From assembly GCA_951217055.1 (NCBI GenBank), contig OX578280.1, positions 4,464,001 to 4,528,000 of the forward strand: DNA of 64,000 nt, in the 5' to 3' direction. A program made the position numbers and the translations under genes. Below the pieces are notes generated by a model that worked only from the letters and a program-made list of their open reading frames with translations, was not told the DNA's origin and did not search any database. Origin of the DNA: Gerris lacustris. Taxonomy: Eukaryota; Arthropoda; Insecta; Hemiptera; Gerridae. Numbering within the stretch: the first letter of the stretch is position 1; every line of letters starts with the position of its first letter. Shown in pieces: positions 34,036 to 44,485 of this stretch.

Positions 34036-34618
34036 CGGTGCCTCTTATGGTTGTACACTTATGGTTTTGATCGATATAGGATGTTCGATTGGTCCGATAT
34101 AGGATGTTCTAAGGGTGTTCTTACAAGGGTAGGCAGGAGCTTCCTTCTTGCTGAGGTCCAGGGAGGGGACACCATATGGTTTGGGGGGAAGTCTATAGAA
34201 AGTCTCTATACAATACGTACCTTTATTTTGCCTGCCTATGTAATATTAACTAAACCTTTATCTTTATAACATCGCTTCAAGACATCGTATTGAGATGCGG
34301 TTTGCGGCATTTTTTAGAACTTTTGTTGGAAAAACTGATGGTGACAAACCCGAACATCGTAGCACACGACGTTTCGGAGCTATAGTCACTTAAGCACGAA
34401 ATCGGTCTGTCGACGATAACTTCAGTAGGCATTATTTGATTTCAATTTCGTTTGGGGTATATATTATGTGTCCTATTTGGTAGATTGAAAATATACTTTT
34501 TGGGCACAAGCGGTTTTGGAGATATTGGCATTTTAATGTTTTTATTTCCATGAAAAAGTTCTCTCTTGCATAACATTTTATGGAAGTCATGTGTGGGATT
34601 TCCACACCGGTACTTTTT
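34036..34618. other. Unassigned sequence, no gene accepted
   Basis: GATATAGGATGTTC occurs twice (near 34073 and 34097). A 79-residue frame at 34030-34269 has balanced composition but no motif I know. The rest is unique-looking AT-rich DNA. Confidence 0.35.
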
Positions 34619-34694
34619 ATATGATTTTACAGTTTTAATTTAAATCAAATTATAATTATTATTTACTACGGGAAACAGACAGTGAAAAATACAC

Positions 34695-34768
34695 TCCCGC
34701 GCCGGTATTTGAACCCGGGTCTCCCGTATTTCCAGTACAGATGCTCTGGCCAACTAAGTTACGCAGGA
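34695..34768 (-). pseudogene. tRNA-like sequence of the SINE head
   Basis: On the minus strand, 74 bases fold as a cloverleaf. The acceptor stem pairs TCCTGCG with CGCGGGA (one G.T pair). The D region is TAACTTAGTTGGCCAGAGCA. The anticodon stem CTGTA/TACGG encloses loop CTGGAAA (anticodon GGA). The T arm is CCGGG-TTCAAAT-ACCGG with one mismatch. GGA would read serine, but the long variable arm of tRNA-Ser is absent and the D stem is weak. This points to a SINE head rather than a working tRNA. The half copy at 34854-34889 has a perfect T stem. Confidence 0.7.
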
Positions 34769-34853
34769 GAATGATTTTTAACTGCCGTAATCGATAACTA
34801 CTCCCGAATCCAAGCTTTCAATATTCATATACATTTAGACAGTCAATATTTAT

Positions 34854-34889
34854 ACGGGAGACCCGGGTTCAAATCCCGGCGCGGGAGTG
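34854..34889 (+). pseudogene. tRNA-like 3' half (T arm and acceptor strand)
   Basis: ACGGGAGACCCGGGTTCAAA continuing to TCCCGGCGCGGGAGTG. It is the same tRNA-like sequence as 34695-34768 in opposite orientation, cut at the anticodon stem, with intact B-box GGTTCAAATCC. Confidence 0.7.
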
Positions 34890-35529
34890 TATTTTTCACT
34901 GTCTGTTTCCCGTAGTAAATAATAATTATAATTTGATTTAAATTAAAATTTAAACTTTCCGTAGTATGAAAACTACCAAAAACTTAAAATTGAATATGAT
35001 TTTACAGTTAATATTTTTAAAAAATGACATTTTATACAAACAAATTTTTAATTGGCAACTGAAACTAAAAGACAGGATTGTTACGAGCCTGATGAATCCC
35101 AAATGTGAGAGCGAAATATAATCATTCAGAAACGACAGTGTGATAAATTTGTAACTTTAAAAACGATTTGCCCTGATGTGCATTCTTGTAAACTTTGTTT
35201 AGTTTAACAATAGAATATATTCACGTAAGTAATCCATTTCTGAGTGAACATAAATAAAACAAGTGGAGAGATGAGAAGATGAAAACAAGATAAAGAGAGG
35301 TAACTTAAAGGTTGCAGTTCTGAAAGAGTTCTAAAATCGTTCCAACAGGCTCCTCTTTTTTAATCAGTTCAGAGCCAGTCCTCATATAGACGCATGCACA
35401 TTAAAAAATCCTGAACGTTCTAGAACCGTTCTCGAATTGGCTGTTGGAACAAACCTATTGTATTCAGCCTTAAAGACCTATACTGAACTATCTTGTATAC
35501 AACCATTCTAAAACCCTCTAACCATCAGT

Positions 35530-35660
35530 TTTTAGGGTTTCGTAGATCCTTCTCGAAACCCTTATGCTGAGGGTGATGTGTATATATCCGCCCGTCCCTC
35601 TTTGGTTCATATACAAACAAGCTAAAAAGTTGAAATTTGAAATACTGACGTAACTTTTTT
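35530..35660 (+). repeat. GGGTTTCGTAG-type interspersed repeat
   Basis: A hairpin AGGGTTTCGTAGATCC / TCGAAACCCTTATGC is followed by GTATATATCCGCCCGTCCCT and AAAAAGTTGAAATTTG. The order of terminal hairpin, GTCY core and GTTGAAATTTG block is the same modular plan as families T, P and U. Similar repeats are widespread in insect genomes. Confidence 0.5.
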
Positions 35661-35871
35661 TTATATTCTATTTATAAAATTGGTTTGTTTTACTTTCTCC
35701 CGTTTATTCTAAAAAAAGGTCTGAATAGTCTATAACATATTTCTTCACCCACGACTTTGTGTCTTCGCAATAATTTAATCTTTAACTTTATAATTTCCAT
35801 ATACATTTGTGACGAGGTAGTTCTAAGGCAGTCTATATGTCTTAGATGTTGTTAAAGCTTGGGGTACTTGA

Positions 35872-36000
35872 GTTTTAGGGTCCGTAACCAAAAACGAAAG
35901 GACCCTTATACATTTACTTTCCTGCGCTTGAGTGTCCGTCCGTCTGTAACACAGCTGCGAGCTCCGAAAGTACCCGACACAAAAATGTTAAACTTTGCAG
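35872..36000 (+). repeat. GGGTCCGTAAC-type interspersed repeat
   Basis: The stem AGGGTCC / GGACCCTTATAC is followed by TGAGTGTCCGTCCGTCTGTA and AGCTGCGAGCTCCG. This is a second member of the group at 35530. Confidence 0.55.
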
Positions 36001-36126
36001 TTATGTTATGTGTAATAATCCAAGCAATGGGAAATTATAGGAAAGCCACAAATAATCATCCCTAAAAAACTAGGGGTTGATATTTTTTAACGGAAATGCA
36101 TCATGTGCGGGGTGATAAATGAAAGA

Positions 36127-36662
36127 GGTGGCGTATCCAGGGGGGCGCACAAGGGCACGTGCTTCCCCCCCCCCCCCCCCAGACCTAATAGAGTAAAAGA
36201 AAAAAATATACCGCCGTATTATTTTTTTAATACATATTTCTTATGCATTAAATTTCCTATTTATTCTTCATATTTAATTTCACCTCAGAAATGCATAAAA
36301 GCGTGGTTTTGAGAGGTCATATTACAAAATTCCCCCCGGACCCCCCCCCCCCCCCATAAATCCCCCCACCCCCAATAATTAACTGAAGTCGACGCCCATG
36401 ACTTACAGTAATATATTTACTGCACTAAGGATCGGCACAACATTTTCTAACGAATTCGTTCTAAAACAGTTTTGTTATTTGGGAGCAGAGATTTTTTTTG
36501 TTTATTAGTTGTGATTTTTTTTTGGGGGGGGGGGCAACAGCTGCTCTGTTGAACGAGTACCATTTCTCTGTTACCATTACGAATACCCCCCCCCCCCCCC
36601 CACCCCCAATATAAACTGACTTAGAATGTGCACCCCAGACCTAGCCACTGGATACGCCACTG
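36127..36662. mobile_element. hAT-like element with C/G runs
   Basis: The left end GGTGGCGTATCCAG (36127-36140) and right end CTGGATACGCCAC (36648-36660) are inverted. The interior carries five long C or G runs (for example 36165-36180, 36341-36355, 36586-36601). The half from 36330 matches the copy at 5506-5797. No transposase is present and no clean 8-bp duplication was found. Confidence 0.7.
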
Positions 36663-36786
36663 CACGTCTTGAGTACAAATAAATATTTAGTTTCGTTTTT
36701 GTAGCAATTCATCAGTACCTACTAAATCTAAATTTTTTCCCCCTCTAAAAAATATTTAAATAACAATAAATAAATTGGAATCTTGT

Positions 36787-37361
36787 TAGTCGAGGAGATA
36801 GCATGCAAAAAAGTGTCTGACTAACATCAAGCTAGAATTTTGTACAGAAGTCAATATTTTGGTGCCTTTTAAGAATATGTGGTCGGCTAAGTTCGTCTGC
36901 GGGACATAGCTTGGCAATAGGCATTTGAAAAAAACAAACCGGCGCAGAGCGGCCATGTCCCGCCCATTTTGGTGGACAATGAGATTTTCATGATCCTGAG
37001 TACGAACTTAGTTAGTTGACCAATAATCAAGTTGATAGTTGGTAGTTTGTTACTTAATAGGTGACTTCTTTGATTTGGAGTAATATTTGACTAACTAACC
37101 TATTGACAAACTACCGCATCAACTTCATATTTGGTCTACTAACTAATTTCGTACTCAGGATCATGAAAATCACATTGTCCACCAAAAAGGGTGGGACCTT
37201 GCCGCTATCCGCTGTTTTGTTTTTTCTTCAAATGCCTATTGCCAAGCTATGTCCCGCAGACAAACTTAGCCAACCACATATTCTTAAAAAGCGCTAAAAG
37301 ATTGACAAAATTCTAGCTTGATGTTAGTCAGACACTTTTTTGCTCGCTATCTCCTCGACTA
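36787..37361. mobile_element. Foldback element, 275-bp arms
   Basis: The left arm (36787-37062) starts TAGTCGAGGAGATAGC, and the right arm (37098-37361) ends GCTATCTCCTCGACTA. Shared inner blocks include AAGTGTCTGACTAACATCAA, GCTAGAATTTTGT, GACATAGCTTGGCAATAGGC and TTCATGATCCTGAGTACGAA. The spacer is about 35 bases. TA flanks both ends and may be the target duplication or part of the arms. Confidence 0.85.
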
Positions 37362-37484
37362 TTTGTGCCATATCTCCTTGAATATGAATATTACTTTTTT
37401 CGTGTCCCGTCTCAATTATAACGAAAAAATCATCATGAGAGGTGAAGTTCAATAACCAAACAATGTCTTCACACATAAAATTTT

Positions 37485-37655
37485 AATTGAAACAATTAAC
37501 TGGTTTCGGCTGTGTAAAGCAGCCTTCTATTCAGAGAATCTAGAGGTGACTGGATCTACATTGAAATTTTACTTTCGAAGGAAGTCAATCCAGTAACCTC
37601 TAAATTATTCGAAGAAGGCTGCTTTAGAACAGCCGAAACCGGTCAATTGTTACAA
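37485..37655. repeat. Inverted pair with GGCTG...CAGCCGAAACCGGT motif
   Basis: AACTGGTTTCGGCTGTG and GTAAAGCAGCCTTC at 37500-37530 are mirrored by AGAAGGCTGC and AACAGCCGAAACCGGT at 37612-37642, with matching AACCTCTAAAT / GAGGTGACTGGAT text between. The AGAAGGCTG-loop-CAGCC-GAAA arrangement resembles the hairpin of Penelope-like or other retroelement ends. Confidence 0.55.
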
Positions 37656-37927
37656 ATACAATTATTTTGTGTACTTCACTTCTTCTATGATGAGTCGCTA
37701 TCACACATTGAAAAAAAACAGTCGAGAAAAAATCATAGCAATTCTTTGTTAAAGAACAAGAAACGGCTATTAGAGAATTACGTAATAGAAGAAAATATTT
37801 CCCCAATCAATATTGAAATTAATAAAATATGTATTACTTTACTGATTAAAACAGTGTTGCATAACTACGAGTATTTTTATTTTACTAATAAAAGTCTCAG
37901 AATATAATGAAAATATCAATAAAAAAA

Positions 37928-38530
37928 GTCCAGTCATGCACCATGACTTAATGAGCGAATTTTCAAAGAAATCTGCGTATTATTGGATATGATAATCGGT
38001 GAAAAAATAAAAATAAATTGGTACACAGGGGTACGGGGTACAAAAGTCAAAATAGTATTTACCCTTCAAGATGCATGTCGTTGGAAAGCTCTTTAAGAGT
38101 ACAATAATTGTTGTTATGTACACTTTTATCATATTTTCATATAAAAGGGGGGTAAAATAGTAAAAACACGTTTTTATGCTATTTTTGACCATTAATTGTA
38201 CAAATTTGACCCCTAAATGAACTCCAAAAATTCTGGCCAACGAACTCATCCTTTCTTTTGATATTATTGACATTTTAAAATTTGTTTGAAATTTTTAAGT
38301 GCATCCTAAGGGGAGATATCGTCTGGAGTGACACATATATACATATATACATACATATATACATACATATATACATACATACATAAAAAAAAGTGTTAAA
38401 TTTTAGGAATCGATTCAGAATGGTCTAAAACGGATTTCCATGGAAAAAATTTTCAAAAATTCGCATTACAAAAATTTTGAAGCCATTGCAATAGCGTAAT
38501 TTTCTTTGAAAATTCGCTAAAAAACAAAAC
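37928..38530 (-). mobile_element. Inverted-repeat element R, copy 2
   Basis: Reverse-complement copy of 2691-3285, with GAGCGAATTTTCAAAGAAAT at the left and AAAACGGATTTCCATGGAAA then TTGAAAATTCGC at the right. It has an ATAC/ATAT microsatellite at 38334-38383 where copy 1 has TATG. The two 73-97-residue frames are repeat-derived. Confidence 0.75.
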
Positions 38531-38960
38531 ATTTTATTATAACAAAGAACGTAAGTAGTGAATGTTCTCGTGTTGCATTGCCATTAAATATTCAAGTACA
38601 AAACCACAAGGGGGGGGGGGGGGCCTTGCACGGTCAAGGACACAATTCTAATTGAGCGGGGGGGGGGGGGGGTAAATTAAGGTTTTCTTTTTCTATTAGA
38701 TTGCCCTTTATAGGACATTAATCTAATAACAGTAACTTCTATTCTGACATAATTTCTAACTATATTTGATCATTTTTAATAAATTTCGAATTATTTAAAA
38801 AAAACATTTACTATCAACTGTGGAGATACAAGCTATTGGTTTTTTGGACGAAGGTGTAACTACGGCGTGTAAAGAACACAGTGGAACTTGTTTAAAACCA
38901 ATTGTAGTCGAACTTTATTTTAGTAATATTGTTTCCCCTGTTTTCTTAATTATGTTAAAT
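38531..38960. other. Unassigned sequence with two G runs
   Basis: G runs of 14 bases or so at 38611-38624 and 38660-38672. Otherwise AT-rich with nothing supported. Confidence 0.4.
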
Positions 38961-38964
38961 CTGT

Positions 38965-39337
38965 TTTGATTTTTTACATGAATTATAATGTATCAATTTA
39001 CCAAAGTTAAAGAGCGCAGATGGTTCAAATTAATCTGTGGCTATCTGCAGGATACGATAAACTATAAAAGTTTCATACAAATCAGATAAGTACTTTTGAA
39101 ACTTTACGTGTAAATAAATATATATTTGTGTGTATGTAGAGGAGAAACACATGGGCGCAGAAGGTTGAAACTTATATGGGACCAACAATAGGCTAATTAT
39201 TACCTAACATACAAATTTCATTAAAATCGGAATTTTTTTGTTTTTAAGATATGTTAGTTCGCAAAAATTGAGCGACAGACAGACACGGAACCAAAATTGC
39301 TCCCTGGTGTCTGAAACGTATTTTTGAAGAAAATAAA
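38965..39337 (-). repeat. P-family arm joined to a V end
   Basis: P minus-strand order from ATTATAATGTATCAATTTAC through GAAACTTATATGGGACCAAC and CAGACAGACACGGAACC to GTGTCTGAAACG. It is cut by the V element that starts near 39338. Confidence 0.8.
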
Positions 39338-40246
39338 ATACTTGTGGTGTCGCGGAATACCCAGGAGGAACAAAGTTCCTTACAGTTTTCATTAAATATA
39401 AATTATAAAATCACACTGCTAAGTACGTATATACGCTGCTAACTACTTATACATGGCGGAGTTAGAAAAGAGACAAAATTAAAAGTAACTAACTCTTTGT
39501 ACCTAGCGGAGTTAAGGCAAAATTAAAAGAAAAGCATTATTTTTATCATTAAAGCAAGCGTCTTACTATAAATATGTATTGAATATTGAGAAAAAAGTTA
39601 GTCATGATGAGTTGTTTATAGTTATAAAGAGTATGTTTGTAGTTGGTAGGAAATAAGACTGTTTTCTACCCACCCTGCCTACTAATTTAAAATTATAAAA
39701 TGTATCTCTTCCCTACTCAAAAACGTCTGCCTGTATCAAGTTGAAATTTTACATGCCTGTTTCAATTGTACTTCAGACGATGTGTAAGAAGTTTTATTAA
39801 AATCGTTACGTTAGAACGTAAGATATCGGTAAAAACGTTGTTTTCTTGATTTTAAACGTTTAGATCCGCTATAATAAATTTAGCGATCTTTATCACTTCA
39901 TAGCAGTGTCGGTGTTTGTTGTACTAAAAAAGTGTATTTTATAAAAGTTGTTTGTCTCATTAAATAGATGAAGTTAGAATTTTTTTCCCGTCCTAAAATT
40001 CCAATTTTAAATTTTGAAGCTAACGTTTACGCGAGCATTGCGCGTGAACACTTGGACGGATAACGTTGTCCAACGAACTCAGCCTGGGCATTGGTAAAAT
40101 GAGCATGTGTACTAAATTTCATCTAACTCAGTCATCTTTTACTCAAGTTAACGACATCGGTAGATTTCGTGACACTGGTTTTGTGACGGTGTTTTTTTTC
40201 GGATTCACTCCCGCGCTCCAGAACGTGCCATAAGGAACTTTGTTCC
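39338..40246 (-). mobile_element. Family V element, full copy
   Basis: It starts ACTTGTGGTGTCGCGG and hairpin GGAAC-AAA-GTTCC. It contains ATAAATATGTATTGAATATT and CATGATGAGTTG (shared with T), ATCGTTACGTTAGAACGTAA, the TTACGCGAGCATTGCGCGTG block and TTTTACTCAAGTTAACGAC. It ends GAACGTGCCATAAGGAAC-TT-TGTTCC in a run of A. The ends are those of 27328-28132, inverted. The loop base changed from GAA to AAA at both ends of this copy. Confidence 0.75.
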
Positions 40247-40697
40247 AAAAATTAGTTAAAAAACAGTTTTTATAGTCTTCATTCTAAACATGAGAAAGTT
40301 TCTATAAGATTTCATTTAATATCCGAACCAAGTTTGGATACAATAATAAACTAAGATGGTTGTATTTGTACTTATTCAGTTTGTGTTACAACTAAGTTGA
40401 AGGCAGTGATGTGTGGACATATAGATACGTTAGATAGGAAGTGTTTAATTTCAGGTTGAATCACAAGATAGAAGGAATACAGGAGTAAGACGTAATAATG
40501 CAGCATTGTGTTCTTTTTACTTGCAGAAGAATTTCTTTATTGTTGGAGGAGAGTTCAACAACCCAAGGCTTTGATTATCCTCACCTTCACGGACCAACTC
40601 ACTCTCAGATTCCTGACCCAACTCTGCACATCTTGAGACCACACTCTAAACAAACCAAACCAAAATAAATCAATATGCATTTAAAATAACAATTATA
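40247..40697. other. Unassigned sequence
   Basis: No supported feature. The stretch 40555-40640 is somewhat GC-richer (CTCACCTTCACGGACCAACT) but has no open frame of note. Confidence 0.4.
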
Positions 40698-41830
40698 ATA
40701 GTACATTACACGTCTAGTGCGGAAAGTAGCATTTTGCATGCGAGTGTGGAGTTTGCACCCGAGCGATAGCATGGGTCGTAAAACCACACGAGCAAAGCAA
40801 AATGCAGTTTTCGCATGAGATGCTTACAGTACTTTATCTACGATTGTGAATTTTAATAATAAATACAGAATAAAAATAGACTGTCAATTGATGTGGCACA
40901 TAGCTTCCTCGCATCCTATCACGTACATTATTGATTTTAAACTTTTACAAGCTATTATTGTCTAATAGTTTTCCCCCGTTTTTTTTAATCTGTCAAAATT
41001 GTTTGGATTTTTTACATAAATTAAAGTATCAATTTAGCAAAAGTTAAAGAGTGCAGATTGTTCAAATTAATCTAGGGCTATCTATGGACTACTTTCAATA
41101 AACTATAAAAGTTTCATACAAATCAGATAAGTACTTTTGAAGATATAGGTGTAAATAAATGTATGTTTGTGCGAATGTGGAAGAGAAACCAATTAGCGCA
41201 GAAGGTCGAAACTTATAAGGGACCAACAATATAAGCTAATTATGACCTACCATCCAAATTTCATTAAAATCGGACGTGTAGTTTTTATGATATGTTGGTT
41301 CGTAAATATTTAACGACAGACCGACAGACAGACACGGAACCAAAAATGTTTCCTATCTGAAACGGATTTCTGTCTTGGATTTTTTAAATCGTAGACCAAA
41401 AATTGTTTCGTTCTTCAGAACGACCACATGGCTTCAGTTACCTTCGGTAAGCTCGGAAGCAATATTTAATGAACTTCCTGAATGTAAGTACGTATTTCTT
41501 TTTTGATTAAGATGACATTAATTGTATATTGTGCCGAATTAATTATTTCGGAAGGCGTATTACTCATTGTTTCTCTAAAAACTTGATATAAACAGTTACT
41601 TTAATTTAAAAAAAAACAAAACAGCAAATTAGAGTGTAAACAAACTTGCTAATCGTACGTAAAGGTGAAGAATTTCATCTTTTTTCCGACCTAGGGCGGA
41701 GAAAAAGAGGAATTCATCATCTCATTATGAACGCGCATGCGCAATGAATACAGCTACGAAAAGAATCACTTTCTATGCATCTAAACAGAGATATAATGTT
41801 TATATATTTCGTATCAATCGTAGATAAATT
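40698..41830 (+). repeat. Repeat Q, copy 3, split by a P insertion
   Basis: Q sequence runs AGTACATTACACGTCTAGTG to AATAAATACAGAATAAAAA near 40875. It resumes at 41468 with AATGAACTTCCTGAATG and ends TATTTCGTATCAATCGTAGA. Uninterrupted Q copies read AATACAG...AAACTTCCTGTA here, so P entered an existing Q. Confidence 0.85.
40876..41467 (-). mobile_element. P-family element, full arm, inside Q
   Basis: Full order from TAGACTGTCAATTGATGTGG to GGTAAGCTCGGAAGCAA, about 590 bases. Because both outer junctions lie in known Q sequence, this copy defines the P unit: the outer end TAGACTGYCAATT and the hairpin end TTGCTTCCGAGCTTACC. No long duplication of Q is visible at the junctions. Confidence 0.8.
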
Positions 41831-41867
41831 TGTTTTTCAGAAGAATACTAAAATAATATGTTTAACA

Positions 41868-42000
41868 ATAGTTTGCCAATTTGGGTGGCACATAGCTTCA
41901 TCACGTCCAATTTCGTTTACTTTAATAATTTTATTCTTTTACAGCCAATTAATGTCAAATTTATTTTGTCCCCCCCCCCCCTAAAATTAAATATTGAAAA
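41868..42000 (-). repeat. P-family outer end, truncated
   Basis: TTTGCCAATTTGGGTGGCAC to GCCAATTAATGTCAAATTTA, then a C run (41970-41981). It is followed by a plus-strand P arm. Confidence 0.7.
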
Positions 42001-42002
42001 TA

Positions 42003-42985
42003 TTTAATGTCTCCGATTTCAAAAATTCCATAAGACAGAAATCCGTTTCAGACATCAAAGAACATTTTTGGTTCCGTGTCTGTCCGACGGCACTTCTTTA
42101 GATTGTTACTCCCCTTATAAAAAAATCAGAAGGGAGTAACGTTCTAAAGAAGGAGTACGGAATATTCTTCTTTAGACTGTTACTCCCCTTATAAAAAAAT
42201 GCAGAGGGGAGTAACGTTCTAAGGAAGGAGTACGGAATATTCTTCTTTAGACTGTTACTCCCCTTATAAAAAAAATCAGAGGGGAGTAACGTTCTAAAGA
42301 AGGAGTACGAAATGTTTTTCTTTAGACTGTTTCTCCCCTTATAAAAAAAATCAGAGGGGAGTAACATTCTAAAGAAGGAGTACGGAATATTCTTCTTTAG
42401 ACTGTTACTCCCCTTATAAAAAAAATCAGAGGGGAGTAACGTTCTAAAGAAGGAGTACGGAATGTTCTTCTTTAGACTGTTACTCCCCTTTGTCCCAAAG
42501 TAAATTGGACTAAATATCCCTTTGTCTTAACAGTTATTAAGTCATTTATATTTTAAAACAACATAGGTTAGTAACAATCTAAAGAAGTACCTGTGTGTCT
42601 GTCTGTCTTTCTTTCTGTCGCTCAATTTTTGCAAATCGACATATATCTTAAAAACTCCTCATCTGATTTTATTGAAATTTTAATGGTAGGTCATAACTAG
42701 CCTCTTTGTTGGTCCCATATAAGTGACAATCTTCTGCGCAAAATTTGTTTCTCTTCGACATGCGCACAAACATATTTACACCTATATCTTCAAAACTACT
42801 CATCTGATTTTTATGAAATTTGGATGGTTTGTCGACTGTAACCAGCAGATAGCCCTAGACTAATATCTAACGTCTGAACTCTTTAAATATTGCTATAATG
42901 ATACTTTCATTCATGTAAAAAATCTAAACAATTTGACTTATTAAGCAAACGGGGGGAAACATATAAACAATTAAATAAATTAGAC
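42003..42985 (+). repeat. P-family arm split by an inverted-repeat element
   Basis: P runs ATGTCTCCGATTTCAAAAAT to GGTTCCGTGTCTGTCC at 42085 and resumes at 42593 with GTGTGTCTGTCTGTC. It continues through GTTGGTCCCATATAAGTG to AAGCAAACGGGGGGAAACAT. The outer end is missing; Q follows at 42998. Confidence 0.8.
42090..42592. mobile_element. Inverted-repeat element with internal 75-bp palindromic array
   Basis: The ends CACTTCTTTAGATTGTTACT (42091) and AGTAACAATCTAAAGAAGTA (42571-42590) are inverted complements. Inside are about five units with starts 74-75 bases apart (GTTACTCCCC at 42105, 42179, 42254, 42329 as GTTTCTCCCC, 42404, 42479). Each unit is a hairpin: CTTCTTTAGACTGTTACTCC against GGAGTAACGTTCTAAAGAAG. 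The right part matches the complement of 11746-11870. A 75-base unit keeps one frame open on the minus strand for 89 residues, which is a consequence of the repeat. Confidence 0.9.
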
Positions 42986-42997
42986 AATAATGGTTTG

Positions 42998-43430
42998 TAA
43001 TAGTAAATTACGCGTCGAGTGCGGAAAGTAGCATTTTGCATGCGAGTGTGGAGTTTGCACCCGAGCGATAGCGAGGGTGGTAAAACCACACGAGTAATGC
43101 AAAATGCCGTTTTCGTACGAGTTGCGTACCGTACTATCGTTTGCGTACCGTATATTATCTACGATTGTTAGATTTAAATAATAAATACAGAAAAAAAATA
43201 AACTTCCTGTATACAAGTTCGTATTTCCCTTTTGATAAAGATAACATTAATTCATTAGTTGTATTTTGTGCCGAATTATTTCGGGAGGCGTATTATTCTC
43301 CTCATATTCGTCATAATCATTTAAATCACTCATTGTTTTTCACTAAAATCTCGATATAAACAGTTACTTTAATAAAAGAACAGCAAATTAGTTTTGTTAA
43401 ATGTAAACTAACTCGCTAATCGTACTAAAG
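42998..43430 (+). repeat. Repeat Q, copy 4, right end truncated
   Basis: AGTAAATTACGCGTCGAGTG, then the intact hairpin CACCC-GAGC-GATA-GCGA-GGGTG at 43058-43079, then CAAGTTCGTATTTCCC and AACTCGCTAATCGTACTAAA, where it stops. Confidence 0.8.
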
Positions 43431-43439
43431 ACATTATTT

Positions 43440-43725
43440 AATGTACTAGTGCTATTAGTAATGTTCTATAATTTTCTACTAGTAGTAGACGGGTAGGACG
43501 AACCACATGTTTGAACCTAGCAATTAGGCCAAATTTTAGGCCTAATTTACTAGCCCCGAGGTATAGAGTTTCAGTTACTTCACACCTCTGTACAATGTAA
43601 CGCCGAAACGAGCATGATGTGATCATTAGTGAGACCTATAAATCAGCGCATCACGGCGCGGGATCGAACCCACAATCTCGAGCCTTCTTGATTCACTAAT
43701 AGCAGAGAAGACGTGGTAAGTAATT
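43440..43725 (-). repeat. tRNA-derived SINE-like unit
   Basis: On the minus strand a perfect B-box GGTTCGATCCC (43660-43670) sits in GATTGTGGGTTCGATCCCGC, with CTATTAGTGAATCAAGAAGG upstream as a possible A-box region. About 220 bases of body follow, including GGCCTAATTGCTAGGTTCAA. I cannot fold a complete cloverleaf. Only one copy is visible here, so the limits are uncertain. Confidence 0.5.
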
Positions 43726-44240
43726 TAATGCACACGGCTACACTAGCTCTTATTAATGGTTAGTATCAACGTAAGTGCTTATGTAAGACAAGTGAAGATT
43801 AATCTTTGAAACAGCAACTGTACTAATGTGGTGTTAAAAATACAAAAATGACGTGATGGCTGTGTTTAGATGTTAGTCAACTAACTGTAACGAGGAATTA
43901 TCACGTAGAGTTACGTGTTGGTATGAACAATGTTCACTACTCCACTAGTAGCACTTAACGTAAACAACGTCTGAGTGATCCCCTTCAGTTTTAAAACACG
44001 CTTCAATCAAAATATAACCAACAATATTCTATTTATATCTTAAATTTATAGAAGAGAAAAAAATATAGATTTTGATTAAACAAACATCTTATCAAGATAC
44101 AATCTAAGATATTGTGATAAGCTCCAACGGGTAATAAATAAAAACAAAAATTGTTTGACTAGCATGAAAGTTTTAAATATTTTGTAGCAGGTCTTTTCTA
44201 TTAAAATTTCACACGAATATGCAACTTTTTAAATTTCACA
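43726..44240. other. AT-rich stretch, nothing supported
   Basis: No gene or repeat end that I can support. Confidence 0.45.
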
Positions 44241-44480
44241 CGTAATATTTTCAATATGGCGGGTGAATAAAAACAAGTGTTTAGTCACCATGACATGTTA
44301 TATATCAATTTAAAAGTCTTGAAGTGTAGAAAAAGGATATGCAATTATTAAAATTTTCAAGATGGCGGCCAATATGGCGGGTGACAAAACATTGTTTTAG
44401 TTGCAATAACATGTTATACATCAATTTAAAGGTCTTGAAGAGTAGAAAAAGAATATTACTATTAAAATTAGTGCAATTAT
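44241..44480 (+). repeat. Two diverged units of the 133-bp satellite
   Basis: TTTTCAATATGGCGGGTGA near 44246 and TTTTCAAGATGGCGGCCAAT near 44353 each lead to CATGACATGTTATATATCAA-type text and AAGTCTTGAAG. They match the units at 51871 onward and directly precede a T element, as the satellite units elsewhere accompany U elements. Confidence 0.75.
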
Positions 44481-44485
44481 ATTAC

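Larger units (their letters stand above)
34635..34993. mobile_element. Inverted tRNA-derived SINE pair with 16-bp target duplication
   Basis: ATATGATTTTACAGTT occurs at 34619-34634 and again, exactly, at 34994-35009. The left arm holds a full-length tRNA-like sequence on the minus strand, and the right arm holds its 3' half on the plus strand. Both arms end in the same AT-rich tail (ATAATTATAATTTGATTTAA and its complement). A 16-bp duplication is typical of LINE-driven insertion, so the unit probably moved as a SINE that was already an inverted dimer, or inverted while inserting. The right tail with CCGTAGTATGAAAACTACC also occurs at 10520. Confidence 0.8.

Noticed and set aside
34695..34768. 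Functional serine tRNA (anticodon GGA)
   Set aside because: No long variable arm, weak D stem, a T-stem mismatch, and it sits inside a SINE with target duplications.
42098..42367. 89-residue repetitive open frame on the minus strand
   Set aside because: It exists because the palindromic DNA unit is 75 bases, a multiple of three. The element is a non-coding inverted-repeat insertion.
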